From positions 4,658,001 to 4,722,000 of the forward strand of contig NC_012108.1 in assembly GCF_000020365.1 (NCBI RefSeq): 64,000 bases of DNA, written 5' to 3'. The stretch's first letter is position 1, and the number at the start of each line of letters is the position of its first letter. This DNA comes from Desulforapulum autotrophicum HRM2. GTDB taxonomy: Bacteria; Desulfobacterota; Desulfobacteria; Desulfobacterales; Desulfobacteraceae. A model generated the notes under the pieces. It worked only from the letters and a program-made list of their open reading frames with translations, ran no database searches and was not told the DNA's origin. The position numbers and the translations under genes were made by a program. Positions 14,453 to 23,183 of the stretch are shown one piece after another.

Positions 14453-17266
14453 ATGAATAATCAATTACACAAAGACCAGGCATCAGTATTCGCTTTTTTT
14501 GCAACCATTCTCAGGGATGAGCCAACTTTTGCGTGTGTCAGCGCCCTTAAATCATCACCTTTACGGGAACATTCCACCAAAAATATAGGCAAGAAAGAGC
14601 GGTCCGCCATGGAAGCATCGGCCGGTCGTTTCAACGCTTATCTCCAGAGCATGCCCACCAAAGACCTGCACCAACAACTCCGCTACGAATATGCGGACCT
14701 GTTCCTCAATGCCGGTCCCAATCCTGTGTTTCCCTATGCCTCGGTCCATGTTTCCCGAACGCCGGTGGTTCAGCAGAAGCCCCTTTTTGATCTGCGTAGG
14801 ACACTGCGAAGTCTGGATCTCCATACCGATCCTGCATTTAAGGATCTGGATGACCATATCAGCGTGGAACTTGAGGTGTGTGCGTTTTTGCTGGGACAGG
14901 ACAACACGGAACGCTATGCAAGGTTTTTTACTCAAACCCTCATGGAATGGGCCCTTACCTTCTGCGACCAATTGCACGATGCGGCAATGTCGCCCTTCTA
15001 TAAAGAAATAGCCCTTATGTGCCGTGCATTTCTGGAGTCTTGCAGCAAGACACTTGAAACATCCGATATAGATACCTTCGGGAATGCAAACACACCCTGG
15101 CATCAATTTTTTGAAACCTTTCGCCTGATCCTTTTTGAACCTGCCCCGTCATTGCTTGTTCCCGGTGCAGTTCCAGAAGGTTTGGAGCAGGAAATCCCTA
15201 CCCATTGTTATACCTGCGGTGCCTTGTGCGGCATGACAGCCAAGGTCAAGGACGGAATCCTGGTCAAGGTGGCCGGACTCAAAGGTGACCCGAAGGGGCA
15301 GGGCCGCCTCTGCCCCAAGGGTGCGGCATCTCCCAAACATGTGAACAGTGCCTACCGGCTCAAGACCCCTCTCATTCGTGAAAACGGCCGTTTTCGCAAG
15401 GCTGGCTGGGACGAGGCATTGGACCTTATCGCTTCGCGCATGGCGGACATTCCCCAGGGCAAACTGGCCTACTTCCGGGGCAATGACTTTACCAACTTTG
15501 TGCACGAAGCTTTTTTCGAACATCTGGGCTGCCCCAAAGGGACCCACCGGACCATGTGCGACAACGCCAATCGCATGGCCAACGAGCACAACCTCAACGA
15601 CAAACGCCCCTGGATCAATTACGAAGAGGCGGACTATGTGATCATGTTCGGCAACAACGATCTGATCACCTCCTACGGCCAACGCAAATCAGCAGCACTG
15701 AAAAAGGCTATGGACAGGGGCACCCGGGTGGTGGTTTTTGACCCCCGGAAATCGGAAACTGCGGCCAAGGCCACGGACTGGATCTCCCTTACGCCTGGCA
15801 CGGATGGAGCTGCCGCCATGGCCCTGGCCCATGTGATAATCACAGAAGAGTTGTACGACAAGGAATTTGTTCAAGAATGGACCACAGGTTTTGAACCCTT
15901 CAAGGCCAGGATTCTGGGAGAGGAAGACGGGATTGCCCGAACGCCTGCATGGGCAGAAAAGATATGCGGCGTACCAGCCACGACCCTGGAGCGCATCGCC
16001 CGGGAATTTGCCCAGGCCAAAGCCAAGGGCGTCATTTCCTGGGCTGGGCTGGCCCAAAGCCCCAACAGCCATTGGGCCACGGCTGCCATCCAGGCTCTCA
16101 ACGGTCTCTGCGGAACCTTTGATGCTCCGGGCGGCCCCTCACTGCCTTGGAAAAGGAAACTGGGCTCAGCCTGGCGGGACGGCCAGCAGAAGCCGGAGAA
16201 AAAGCCAGCCCCCAAAATGGACACCTATCTGCTCTGGTCCGGCTGGTCCCCGGCCAAATTCGAGGACCAGGTTGCCGACGGCCGGATCAAGGGGCTGATA
16301 ACCTACTGGGCCGATCCTGTGCTCACCTGGGGTAATACCGCCTCTATAATCAGGGGCATTGATCAGCTTGATCTATGCGTCACCATCGACGCATTCATGT
16401 GCAATACAGCCCTTCACAGTGATGTTGTTCTGCCCGATTCCACGTGGCTGGAACAGAGCCAGGTCAAACCGGACTGGCTGTATGACGCCTTTTTGAGTTA
16501 TTTTGCCCAGGTGGTTCCCCCCATGTACAACTCCCGCCCCATGTACCGCATTGTCCAGGGACTGGCCGAACGTATGGGAGTCAAGGACGCTGTACCCTGG
16601 AACACCATGGACGAAGCCTTTGAAAACCAGATGCGTGACCTGCCATGGCATTTTCAGGAACTCAAGGAAAAAGGATATATTGTCACTGACCCTGCCAGAT
16701 ACTACAAATACAGAGAATGGGGCAGCATCAATCCCCCGGCGGGGTATGGCAGTTCAGGCACAAGCCCCACGGGCAAGTACAACTTCCTGAATGTCGTCAG
16801 CCAGGAGAAAGGGGTTGATCCCCTCCCCGACTATAAAGAAATTGAAGAAAAGTTCAAGCCGGATAATGAGTTCCCCTTTATTTTCGGAAACTATAGAATC
16901 TTTCAGCATGAACATTGCTCAACTTTCAACAATTACCAGCTGATGAAGCTCAGGCGAACCAATACCCTGATCATCAACGATCAGGATGCGGCTGCACTGG
17001 GCATTACACCCGGTGACACGGTCTTGCTGGAATCGCCCTGGGGCAGCACCACCATCAAAGCCGAGCCCACCCCGGATATCAGACCGGGGGTACTTGGCGC
17101 GGCCGGGGGGTACGGCCATGAGCGTGGCCTTGAAGGCGACCCCAAATTCCCGGATTTCGGAGGCGTCAATGTGCCCGGCGCCCTGATGCCTCCCAATGTG
17201 ACCGAACCCACCGGCGGAACACCGCTTTTGAAATACATCAAGACACGGGTAAAAAAAGCAGGATAG
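14453..17266 (+). CDS. TorD-like chaperone fused to a molybdopterin oxidoreductase
   Basis: 937 residues in two parts. Residues 1-230 have the TorD/DmsD chaperone hallmarks: 'YADLFLNAGPNPVFPY' near 80-95 and 'DHISVELEVCAFLL' near 134-147. Residues 250-937 form a complete Mo/W-bisPGD enzyme. Its [4Fe-4S] cysteines are C252, C255, C259 and C287, the probable Mo ligand is C369 ('HRTMCDNANRMAN'), and a C-terminal molydopterin-binding barrel begins near 840. TorD proteins normally are separate and bind the Tat signal of their client. Here the enzyme has no Tat signal and carries the chaperone in place of it, so it is cytoplasmic. No Fe-S or membrane subunit is adjacent, so the electron partner is unknown. 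AGGAGGAT precedes the ATG. It could act on an inorganic sulfur, selenium or organic substrate; I cannot choose. Confidence 0.9.
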   Translation: MNNQLHKDQASVFAFFATILRDEPTFACVSALKSSPLREHSTKNIGKKERSAMEASAGRFNAYLQSMPTKDLHQQLRYEYADLFLNAGPNPVFPYASVHVSRTPVVQQKPLFDLRRTLRSLDLHTDPAFKDLDDHISVELEVCAFLLGQDNTERYARFFTQTLMEWALTFCDQLHDAAMSPFYKEIALMCRAFLESCSKTLETSDIDTFGNANTPWHQFFETFRLILFEPAPSLLVPGAVPEGLEQEIPTHCYTCGALCGMTAKVKDGILVKVAGLKGDPKGQGRLCPKGAASPKHVNSAYRLKTPLIRENGRFRKAGWDEALDLIASRMADIPQGKLAYFRGNDFTNFVHEAFFEHLGCPKGTHRTMCDNANRMANEHNLNDKRPWINYEEADYVIMFGNNDLITSYGQRKSAALKKAMDRGTRVVVFDPRKSETAAKATDWISLTPGTDGAAAMALAHVIITEELYDKEFVQEWTTGFEPFKARILGEEDGIARTPAWAEKICGVPATTLERIAREFAQAKAKGVISWAGLAQSPNSHWATAAIQALNGLCGTFDAPGGPSLPWKRKLGSAWRDGQQKPEKKPAPKMDTYLLWSGWSPAKFEDQVADGRIKGLITYWADPVLTWGNTASIIRGIDQLDLCVTIDAFMCNTALHSDVVLPDSTWLEQSQVKPDWLYDAFLSYFAQVVPPMYNSRPMYRIVQGLAERMGVKDAVPWNTMDEAFENQMRDLPWHFQELKEKGYIVTDPARYYKYREWGSINPPAGYGSSGTSPTGKYNFLNVVSQEKGVDPLPDYKEIEEKFKPDNEFPFIFGNYRIFQHEHCSTFNNYQLMKLRRTNTLIINDQDAAALGITPGDTVLLESPWGSTTIKAEPTPDIRPGVLGAAGGYGHERGLEGDPKFPDFGGVNVPGALMPPNVTEPTGGTPLLKYIKTRVKKAG

Positions 17267-17312
17267 AACCTAAAAGGTGCAAGCGCCCTTTGGCCGGATA
17301 TGCAAGGCACAA

Positions 17313-17361
17313 AAAACGCTGAAACCGGAACGTACTATAGTACGTGAGGTTCCAGCGTTTT
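17313..17361. terminator. Strong hairpin between convergent genes
   Basis: Outer arms aaaacgctg (17313-17321) and cagcgtttt (17353-17361) pair, extended by aacc/ggtt and an inner palindrome around ACGTACTATAGTACGT. The A-run and T-run at the ends make it a plausible bidirectional terminator for the oxidoreductase and the selenoprotein gene that converge here. Confidence 0.65.
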
Positions 17362-17403
17362 GCAGCAACGCCGCAGATGGGTGAGTTTTCGTTCAAACAC
17401 GAT

Positions 17404-18030
17404 TTACATGACGCTCAAACCACCTTCCCTGCCCTGGGCAAAATCCAGGAGCACTCCAAAGGGGTGGGCACCCACCAGACGCTTGTTGTGGGCAATGAAG
17501 GTGGGTGCGGACATGATTCCAAACCCATGGGCCCGGTCCAGGTCACTGTCCACATGTTGGCGGTATGTCCGTGTATTGAGCACATTCCGGGCCTCATCTT
17601 CGGGCAGATCCAGGTCCCGGACAATATCGAGCAGCACATCGGTCCGGGCCAGATTTTTGCCGTCCACAAAATAGGCGGCAAAGGCCGCTTGCTCAAACGC
17701 TTTTCCTGCACCATGGGCTTCATGGGCCCAGGCCCTCAGCTCCTGGGCCATGCGGGTATTATAGATCATGGGACTACCCACAAAGGGCAGGCCGCACTCA
17801 TCTGCCCTGCGTTTGAATTTTCCAAGCATCCCGGCAATATCCACATGGGGATCTCCGATAAATTCCTCAAGGGTCATCCCCGTGTCAAGGATCTCTTCGT
17901 GCAGGGGGAAAGCCCGCCAGACAACCGCTATGCCATAATCCTGATACAATCGCTCAATACGCCCGGTACTGAGATAACACCATGGTCAGGTAAAGTCTGA
18001 AAACACTTCCAGTTGATGCAATGAACTCAT
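17404..18030 (-). CDS. FrnE/DsbA-family thioredoxin-fold selenoprotein (UPWC motif; TGA at 17986-17988 read as Sec)
   Basis: 208 residues if the in-frame TGA is selenocysteine. From ATG 18030 the N-terminus reads MSSLHQLEVFSDFT-U-PWCYLSTG. U15-P-W-C18 replaces the CPWC active site of FrnE-like (COG2761) oxidoreductases, and the sequence continues in frame with the whole helical insertion and the cis-proline loop 'SAPTFI'. A stem-loop follows the TGA: arms CTCAGTAC and GTATTGAG around CGGGC (17953-17973), apical loop 21-25 bases after the TGA, where bacterial SECIS loops sit. A conventional call would begin at an internal codon (17949) and lose the active site. The ribosome site is weak (TAGGAT). 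No signal peptide, so cytoplasmic: a thiol/selenol redox protein or isomerase. It converges on the TorD-fused oxidoreductase; a functional link is unproven. Confidence 0.87.
17953..17973 (-). promoter_or_regulatory. Putative bacterial SECIS element of the FrnE-like selenoprotein
   Basis: An 8-bp stem (one G-U) with a 5-base loop CGGGC, starting 12 bases after the in-frame TGA. The loop carries a G at its second position, as in known SelB-binding hairpins. It lies inside the coding sequence, as bacterial SECIS elements do. Confidence 0.7.
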
Positions 18031-18053
18031 GTGATGTATCCTATAATCACCCG

Positions 18054-19505
18054 TCAATCTAAACGGATGGGCAGATTCGGCTGGCTTGCAAACAAGGCTG
18101 TCAGACCTTTAAAATCCGCCTCAAACCGCTTGATATCCTGTGGATCAAAATATCTTCCCACCCCGCTGCTTGTCAGGGGAACAATATCCGTCTGCCACTC
18201 ATATCCCCTGGATTCAAACAGGGTTTTTAATTGCCCGTTGAGTTGCCCTGTGGCATTCGAACAACCAGAATTTTCAAGAAACCATTTTCTCGGTGAGAAT
18301 TGGTCTGCCCGCTCAACAGTCCGGGCGATTGCCCCTGGAAGTTCCCTGTCCGTTGCAAGCACTCCGGTCAACGAATTAATGATCGACTGATCCATACCGG
18401 CCGTGGATGTGGACATGACACAGGGAAGATCTGCCCTTAAATACTCATACACCGCACGGCATCCGTTTTCCATGAGGGAAAGATGAACCCCGACCCGGCA
18501 CTGGACCAGGTGGGCGTCAACCTGTTTTCGAGGCAGGTTGGCAAGAACAGTGGCCCTGGAGGAAAGCCCCCTTCGATCAATCTCCCCTTTGAAACCGGCG
18601 ACATTTTCCGTCGTCCCCCTTCCCATGAACAGCACCTGAAAGGTTTTCAAACATGGGTCAAGCATCAGATCAAGCATCAATTCATGGCGTTTTCTCTCTC
18701 TTTCGTCAAAGGTATTGTTAAAAACAAGGTCAAACCGTTTCTTTGCCAGCATGGGCATTTGAGTTTCTGCATCAAGGTAGTCGCCATGGGCAAGCCGGGT
18801 GGTAACGGTATTGGGCTGCCCCAGGACAAAGGCCCGGTCCTCATGGGAGGAGAGACCGAACAGTACAGGGTCTTTCAGCCTTGAATAGAGACGCAGCCAG
18901 GTGTGGCGAAAGGTGACGCCTGCGGCAGGTTCCACATACAGAAAATAGGCCTCACCAACGGCCTGGAGCAGGGCCGGCACCGGAAAAAAAAGATAGGGGA
19001 TTGAAAAAATTCTCAACACCCCCTTTTCCCGGGGAAGCCTGGGTGATTTAAGCACCTGGCAGAAATTCCTCAGTCTGAACCGCTTGTATTGTTTCTTTTC
19101 AATCTTTCTCTGGATCACACGCTGCTCATTTTCCAGAAACGAGTGTATTTCAGGCAGGTTTCCACAATCGACAGCCATTTTTTCAAGCCATGACCATTGA
19201 CCTGGAAAGGGTAACAGGGCCAGAAAAAGCTTTGCCTGCAACCCCACAAATTCCTGGTCTTGTCGGGCAAGCCCCTCAAACAGAGCAAGACGATCCCTTA
19301 AAATCGCGTAGGCCCAGTCAATGCCCCTTAATTGTTCAAGTTCAGGCCGATGCCAGAAGAGCAGCTCGTCAAGGGCTTTTACCAGACTGGACCTGAGGTC
19401 GGCGTACCAGGCCGGATCCCTGGATAAAAAAAGTTTACCGGAATCTGCAAGGGCTGCAAACCCTTCGAGCAGTTCAATGGAAACCATTTGTCCATTCTTC
19501 TCCAT
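18054..19505 (-). CDS. Glycosyltransferase-like protein (GT-B type)
   Basis: 483 residues, last gene of the glycan operon. The C-terminal half has a GT4-like pattern: 'LVFNNTFDERERKRHELML', 'FQVLFMGRGTT', 'VHLSLMENGCRAVYEYLRADLPCVMSTSTAGM', where an acidic residue and an EYL segment stand at the donor-sugar site. The N-terminal half is not recognisable. The ATG at 19503-19505 lies just after the deacetylase stop (19513-19515), indicating coupling; an upstream in-frame start overlaps that gene more and lacks a ribosome site. A decayed copy of its 3' end is at 10060-10190. Donor and acceptor unknown. Confidence 0.75.
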   Translation of the reverse strand: MEKNGQMVSIELLEGFAALADSGKLFLSRDPAWYADLRSSLVKALDELLFWHRPELEQLRGIDWAYAILRDRLALFEGLARQDQEFVGLQAKLFLALLPFPGQWSWLEKMAVDCGNLPEIHSFLENEQRVIQRKIEKKQYKRFRLRNFCQVLKSPRLPREKGVLRIFSIPYLFFPVPALLQAVGEAYFLYVEPAAGVTFRHTWLRLYSRLKDPVLFGLSSHEDRAFVLGQPNTVTTRLAHGDYLDAETQMPMLAKKRFDLVFNNTFDERERKRHELMLDLMLDPCLKTFQVLFMGRGTTENVAGFKGEIDRRGLSSRATVLANLPRKQVDAHLVQCRVGVHLSLMENGCRAVYEYLRADLPCVMSTSTAGMDQSIINSLTGVLATDRELPGAIARTVERADQFSPRKWFLENSGCSNATGQLNGQLKTLFESRGYEWQTDIVPLTSSGVGRYFDPQDIKRFEADFKGLTALFASQPNLPIRLD

Positions 19506-19512
19506 TTCCACG

Positions 19513-20301
19513 TCAAGCCCCCATGGCTGCCAGGGTAGCAAATGTTACCCCTTTGATTTTGGGCTGGGCAGCCACTGCCTTTAACAGACTTTCAAGAAAA
19601 ATAAAGGAAGGCTCATCCATGCGCCTATGGTGGAGCATGACCCCGCAGACCCCTGTGGCCATACCCTGGGAGAGCTCGTTAAAAAAAGCGTCCCACCCAA
19701 GCGCAGCAGATTTTTCTTTCCGGGTGTGAAGATCCACATGGACAGAATATTCCTTGAGCATTTCAGGCGGCCCGGGACGGCTGCCGGCGCTTCTGGAGAT
19801 ACCATCAAACCCCAGGCTCACCAGGCAATCCATGGTCTCCCGGGTGCACCGGTTCCAGGGTGGGGTGAAGAATCGGTCAAAACGACGATTTAAAAGATCC
19901 TCCAGCCGCTGTTTGCCCCTTTCAAGATCCCTGGTGACAGTCGATGCAGGCCGACCTGGGCCAAACTCCTGCTTTTTTCCCTGGGTTTCGTGGTTGCAGT
20001 GCCGCCACCCGTGCTGATGCCAGCACAAGAGCTTCCCCCCTTTTTCAGCAAAGGGCTCCAGGGTTTCCCATCGTTGACGGGTCAGCCAGGTGGGCACCAC
20101 GGCAAGGCAAAGGGGAAGCCTGTACCCAAGAAAGAGGTTCACCATCCGGGTAAAATTGTGCCCCGGCACCCCGATGTCATCGGCCCTGAAAAAGACACTC
20201 ACCTCTTTTTTCCCCTCCACCCCCCGGGCCAGGGTTTGTTCAAGGCGCTGCTGGATCAACGCCGGCACACGGTCCTGGATGGCATCATAAATCCGATTCA
20301 T
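19513..20301 (-). CDS. Polysaccharide deacetylase-family protein
   Basis: 262 residues with NodB-homology features: the metal/catalytic acid pair in 'FFRADDIG' (D41, D42), the zinc-histidine motif 'HQHGWRH' (H97, H101), and 'FFTPPWNR' (146-151) as the substrate-groove motif. Such enzymes remove N-acetyl groups from sugar polymers. No signal peptide is visible, so it probably works on cytoplasmic lipid-linked intermediates or small glycosides. The start overlaps the stop of the upstream glycosyltransferase (ATGA at 20298-20301), so both are made from one message. Confidence 0.87.
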   Translation of the reverse strand: MNRIYDAIQDRVPALIQQRLEQTLARGVEGKKEVSVFFRADDIGVPGHNFTRMVNLFLGYRLPLCLAVVPTWLTRQRWETLEPFAEKGGKLLCWHQHGWRHCNHETQGKKQEFGPGRPASTVTRDLERGKQRLEDLLNRRFDRFFTPPWNRCTRETMDCLVSLGFDGISRSAGSRPGPPEMLKEYSVHVDLHTRKEKSAALGWDAFFNELSQGMATGVCGVMLHHRRMDEPSFIFLESLLKAVAAQPKIKGVTFATLAAMGA

Positions 20302-21458
20302 GGTCTCTCCTTTTGTTCAATCCATTTGCCCACTGCTTGAGCCCCCCCAAGGTCCAGGGGCTGGACAATTTTATTTTTCCCGGCAACCAGGCGTTCCTGG
20401 ATCATGCCGGCCAGGACCTTTGGCTCAAGGTGCGCTTGTTCAAGCATTGTCATGTCTGCAAAATCAGCCAGCATCCCTGCCCGGGTCCGCTGTTCCCGGT
20501 TCTGGTCAAAGGGCCAGACAAGGGCTGTGACACCTGCGGCCACAAGATTCATGCAGGTGTTGTACCCGGCCATGCTGATGGACAAATCCGCAGCTGCCAG
20601 AAGGGTGATGAAATCTGCCCAAAAGGGTTCCACCCGAACACCCTCCCCTGCCAGGGAATGGATTGCATCAACCGCCTCTTCGTCCATGTAGGGACCGGTC
20701 AGAACCATCATCTTTACCCTGTCACGGTTCACAAGGTGCCTGTGGGCAAGGAGTGCAGCCTTTAAAAGAGGTGCCCCCACGGTTCCGCCGCCGGCACTCA
20801 CAACCACAAGCGACTGACCCGATGTAATCCCCAGGGCCTTTCTAACCCCGGCCACTGCTGAAGGATCAGGCAGGGGGGTCACAAAACCGGTATAAACAAT
20901 TGGAATTCGAACCTCAGCCATCCTTGAAAAGCTTGAATCAAGCCGGATCAACTTTGGGTCCGAATGGATCAATACCCCGTCAAAATATTGGTTCAGGGTA
21001 TTCACCACCCGGGTTTCGTAGGCTGTGACATCGTTTTTTTCCACAAGAATATCCCTGATGCTGCAAACCACCCGGCATTGAATGCCCTTGTCCTGCCGGA
21101 TAAGGGACAAAACCGGATCCAGCTCAAAGCGAAAGGCTTTTCTGCCAAAGGGATAGAGTTCCACCAGAAAAAAATCCGGACGCTCGTCAAAAAAGAGCTG
21201 TTCCAGAATCTGTTGGCGCTCGTGTTTAACCGCCTCAACGGTTCTTGCCGGATCAACGCTGTAGAGCCCGTTAAAATGGTCATCCATCATCAACCCGGGT
21301 AGATTTACCTGGCGCACATGGGCGGGAACCGGACAAGGCAGGGCAGCCCCGCCTGTGACAAGGACAATATCATGGGCATTCAGCGCCTTGACAATCTCAA
21401 GCGTCCTGAAAAAATGTCCCACTCCCAGCACATGCTGGCAATAGACGATGATCTTCAT
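20298..21458 (-). CDS. COG4671-like glycosyltransferase (MurG/GT-B fold)
   Basis: 386 residues with 'HVLGVGHFFRTLEIVKAL' at the N-terminus (glycine loop G12-V-G-H15) and, in the C-terminal domain, 'VVVSAGGGTVG' and 'SMAGYNTCMNLVAAGVTALVWPF', the donor-binding layout of MurG-like enzymes. It is a paralogue of the protein at 1362-2627. The start overlaps the stop of the phosphatase gene (21455-21458) and its stop overlaps the deacetylase start, so it is tightly coupled in the operon. Probable product: a step in a surface glycan; sugar unknown. Confidence 0.82.
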   Translation of the reverse strand: MKIIVYCQHVLGVGHFFRTLEIVKALNAHDIVLVTGGAALPCPVPAHVRQVNLPGLMMDDHFNGLYSVDPARTVEAVKHERQQILEQLFFDERPDFFLVELYPFGRKAFRFELDPVLSLIRQDKGIQCRVVCSIRDILVEKNDVTAYETRVVNTLNQYFDGVLIHSDPKLIRLDSSFSRMAEVRIPIVYTGFVTPLPDPSAVAGVRKALGITSGQSLVVVSAGGGTVGAPLLKAALLAHRHLVNRDRVKMMVLTGPYMDEEAVDAIHSLAGEGVRVEPFWADFITLLAAADLSISMAGYNTCMNLVAAGVTALVWPFDQNREQRTRAGMLADFADMTMLEQAHLEPKVLAGMIQERLVAGKNKIVQPLDLGGAQAVGKWIEQKERP

Positions 21459-22066
21459 TGCGCCTCCTGGTTCAGGTTTATTAGGTTCAAACGTTCAAGG
21501 ACCATTGTCTGATCCCATGCGAACCGATGCAGATGGCCGTCCTTGATCACTCGCTCCTCCCCCGGCAAAAAACCTCTTCCAAGGGCATGGTAGGCAAGGG
21601 ACTTGATAACACCATTGTGGGTTACAATAAGGAGATTCAGTCCGTTATATCGCTGTGCAGCCGCTCCAAGGGCCCCAAGGGCCCGCTTGAGCACCCCATG
21701 CCTTGTTTCTCCTTCCGGGGGACAAAAATCCCAGCCCAGCCCCTCCTGGTGTTCCACAGTTCCAGGAGAGGTCTGCCTTATCTGGTTGATGGTTTTACCT
21801 TCCCAGAGTCCAAAGGACTGTTCCTTGAGGTTTTCGTCCATAACCACCGATAGGCCCAAGCCCTGTCCAATAATTTCCGCCGTCTGTCTTGCCCGGGCCA
21901 TGGGACTTGAAACAATCAGGTCCAGTGAAAGATCTCCAAGGGCAGGGCACCATGAGGCCACCTGGCGGCGTCCCTGGGCAGACAGGGGAACGTCCGTCCG
22001 TCCCTGGATTCGCTGCTCAAGGTTCCACTGGGTTTTACCATGGCGGATCAGGTTAAAACAAATCAT
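21455..22066 (-). CDS. Histidine phosphatase (phosphoglycerate mutase-like) family protein
   Basis: 203 residues. The catalytic 'LIRHGKTQWN' (R8-H9-G10) opens the protein, and the second histidine is in 'LLIVTHNGVIKSL' near 154. 'VSSPMARARQTAEII' is the conserved arginine segment. The length and the glycan neighbourhood suggest a phosphosugar or nucleotide-sugar phosphatase rather than a glycolytic mutase, by analogy with GmhB- or CobC-like members; no specific assignment is possible. The ATG lies inside the end of the upstream glycosyltransferase gene (14-base overlap). Confidence 0.88.
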   Translation of the reverse strand: MICFNLIRHGKTQWNLEQRIQGRTDVPLSAQGRRQVASWCPALGDLSLDLIVSSPMARARQTAEIIGQGLGLSVVMDENLKEQSFGLWEGKTINQIRQTSPGTVEHQEGLGWDFCPPEGETRHGVLKRALGALGAAAQRYNGLNLLIVTHNGVIKSLAYHALGRGFLPGEERVIKDGHLHRFAWDQTMVLERLNLINLNQEAQ

Positions 22067-23174
22067 TAAACGCCACCCGCTTTAACAGGGTTTCAAGCAA
22101 AAGATAGTTACGGCCAAGGTCATGGCGTTGCCGGATGTAGGCGGCCCCGGCCCTGCCCATGCCGGGTCCTAGGTCAGGATCCTGGATCAGCCGGGTCAAA
22201 GCCCGGGCAAAGGCTGCCTGGTGGAACATGGGGACCAGCAGACCCGTGGTGCCATTGTCCACCACCTCGGGAATGCCACCATTGTCAAAGGCAACCACGG
22301 GCAGAGAGCACGATTGGGCCTCGAGAAAAACCATGCCCAGGGACTCCCGGATCCCGGGAAAGGCAAAAAGGTCTCCCGCACTGTAGAACCCGGCCATCTC
22401 CTGCCTTGGAATTTTCCCCACAAACCGACAATGCCCCGGGATGCATTGCTCCGCAATGGCCTTGAGCTTTTTTTCCATGGGGCCGCTGCCCGCTATAACC
22501 AGGAGAAAGGGCACCTTTTGTGCCACAAGTATTGAACAGCAACGAATCAGCCAGGCCAGCCCCTGGCTCTTGACATCATCGCGGAACATGGCTGCCGTGA
22601 GGATAACCGGCACCCCGGACACCTGCCATTGAGCCCTGAGAGCCCTGCCCTTTGACCGGTTTCGCCCAAAGGCTTCAGGATAAATCCCCGGAGGAATGTG
22701 GGCGAGCCGTTCGTGCGGGACAATCCGTTTCAGATTCTCAAAATCCTCGAGCTTGTTGGTAATCACCTGGTCGGCCCGCAAAAGGGCTTCCCGGTTCAAA
22801 AAAAAGCCAGGCAGGGTCTTGATTTTCTTTTTCCGCTTTGTCGAATAGATTCCCTGGAAAATAACATACCTGATGCCAAGGCATTTGCACACCCAGGGCC
22901 CCAGGATATCCGGGGCCTTGTAGTAGGTATGATAGGTCAGCCACAGGTCGGGTGGAGAAACGCTAAGGTGTCTCATTGACCTTAAAAAATCCCGGATCAA
23001 CCCGGGCCAGAGCCAGGGCCGATAATAGATCCACCGGGCCCTTACCCGGCTCTGGACACTTATTTCATGGCCCCTACGTTCAAGGAATTCAACGATTCCC
23101 TGGGCAATGGCAAGATCTCCCGACGGGGTTCCATGGCCAAGGGGTTTAAACGGGGCATAAAAGGCAATTTTCAT
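22053..23174 (-). CDS. Glycosyltransferase family 4
   Basis: 373 residues with both GT4 halves. The N-terminus 'FYAPFKPLGHGTPSGDLAIAQGI' has the acceptor-side glycine loop. The C-terminal donor motif reads 'GIRESLGMVFLEAQSCSLPVVAFDNGG', with an E-x7-E arrangement (E at RES and EAQ), consistent with a retaining transferase. It follows the next GT4 gene at nine bases and overlaps the phosphatase start. The sugar is unknown. Confidence 0.88.
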   Translation of the reverse strand: MKIAFYAPFKPLGHGTPSGDLAIAQGIVEFLERRGHEISVQSRVRARWIYYRPWLWPGLIRDFLRSMRHLSVSPPDLWLTYHTYYKAPDILGPWVCKCLGIRYVIFQGIYSTKRKKKIKTLPGFFLNREALLRADQVITNKLEDFENLKRIVPHERLAHIPPGIYPEAFGRNRSKGRALRAQWQVSGVPVILTAAMFRDDVKSQGLAWLIRCCSILVAQKVPFLLVIAGSGPMEKKLKAIAEQCIPGHCRFVGKIPRQEMAGFYSAGDLFAFPGIRESLGMVFLEAQSCSLPVVAFDNGGIPEVVDNGTTGLLVPMFHQAAFARALTRLIQDPDLGPGMGRAGAAYIRQRHDLGRNYLLLETLLKRVAFNDLF

Positions 23175-23183
23175 CCCCAGTGC

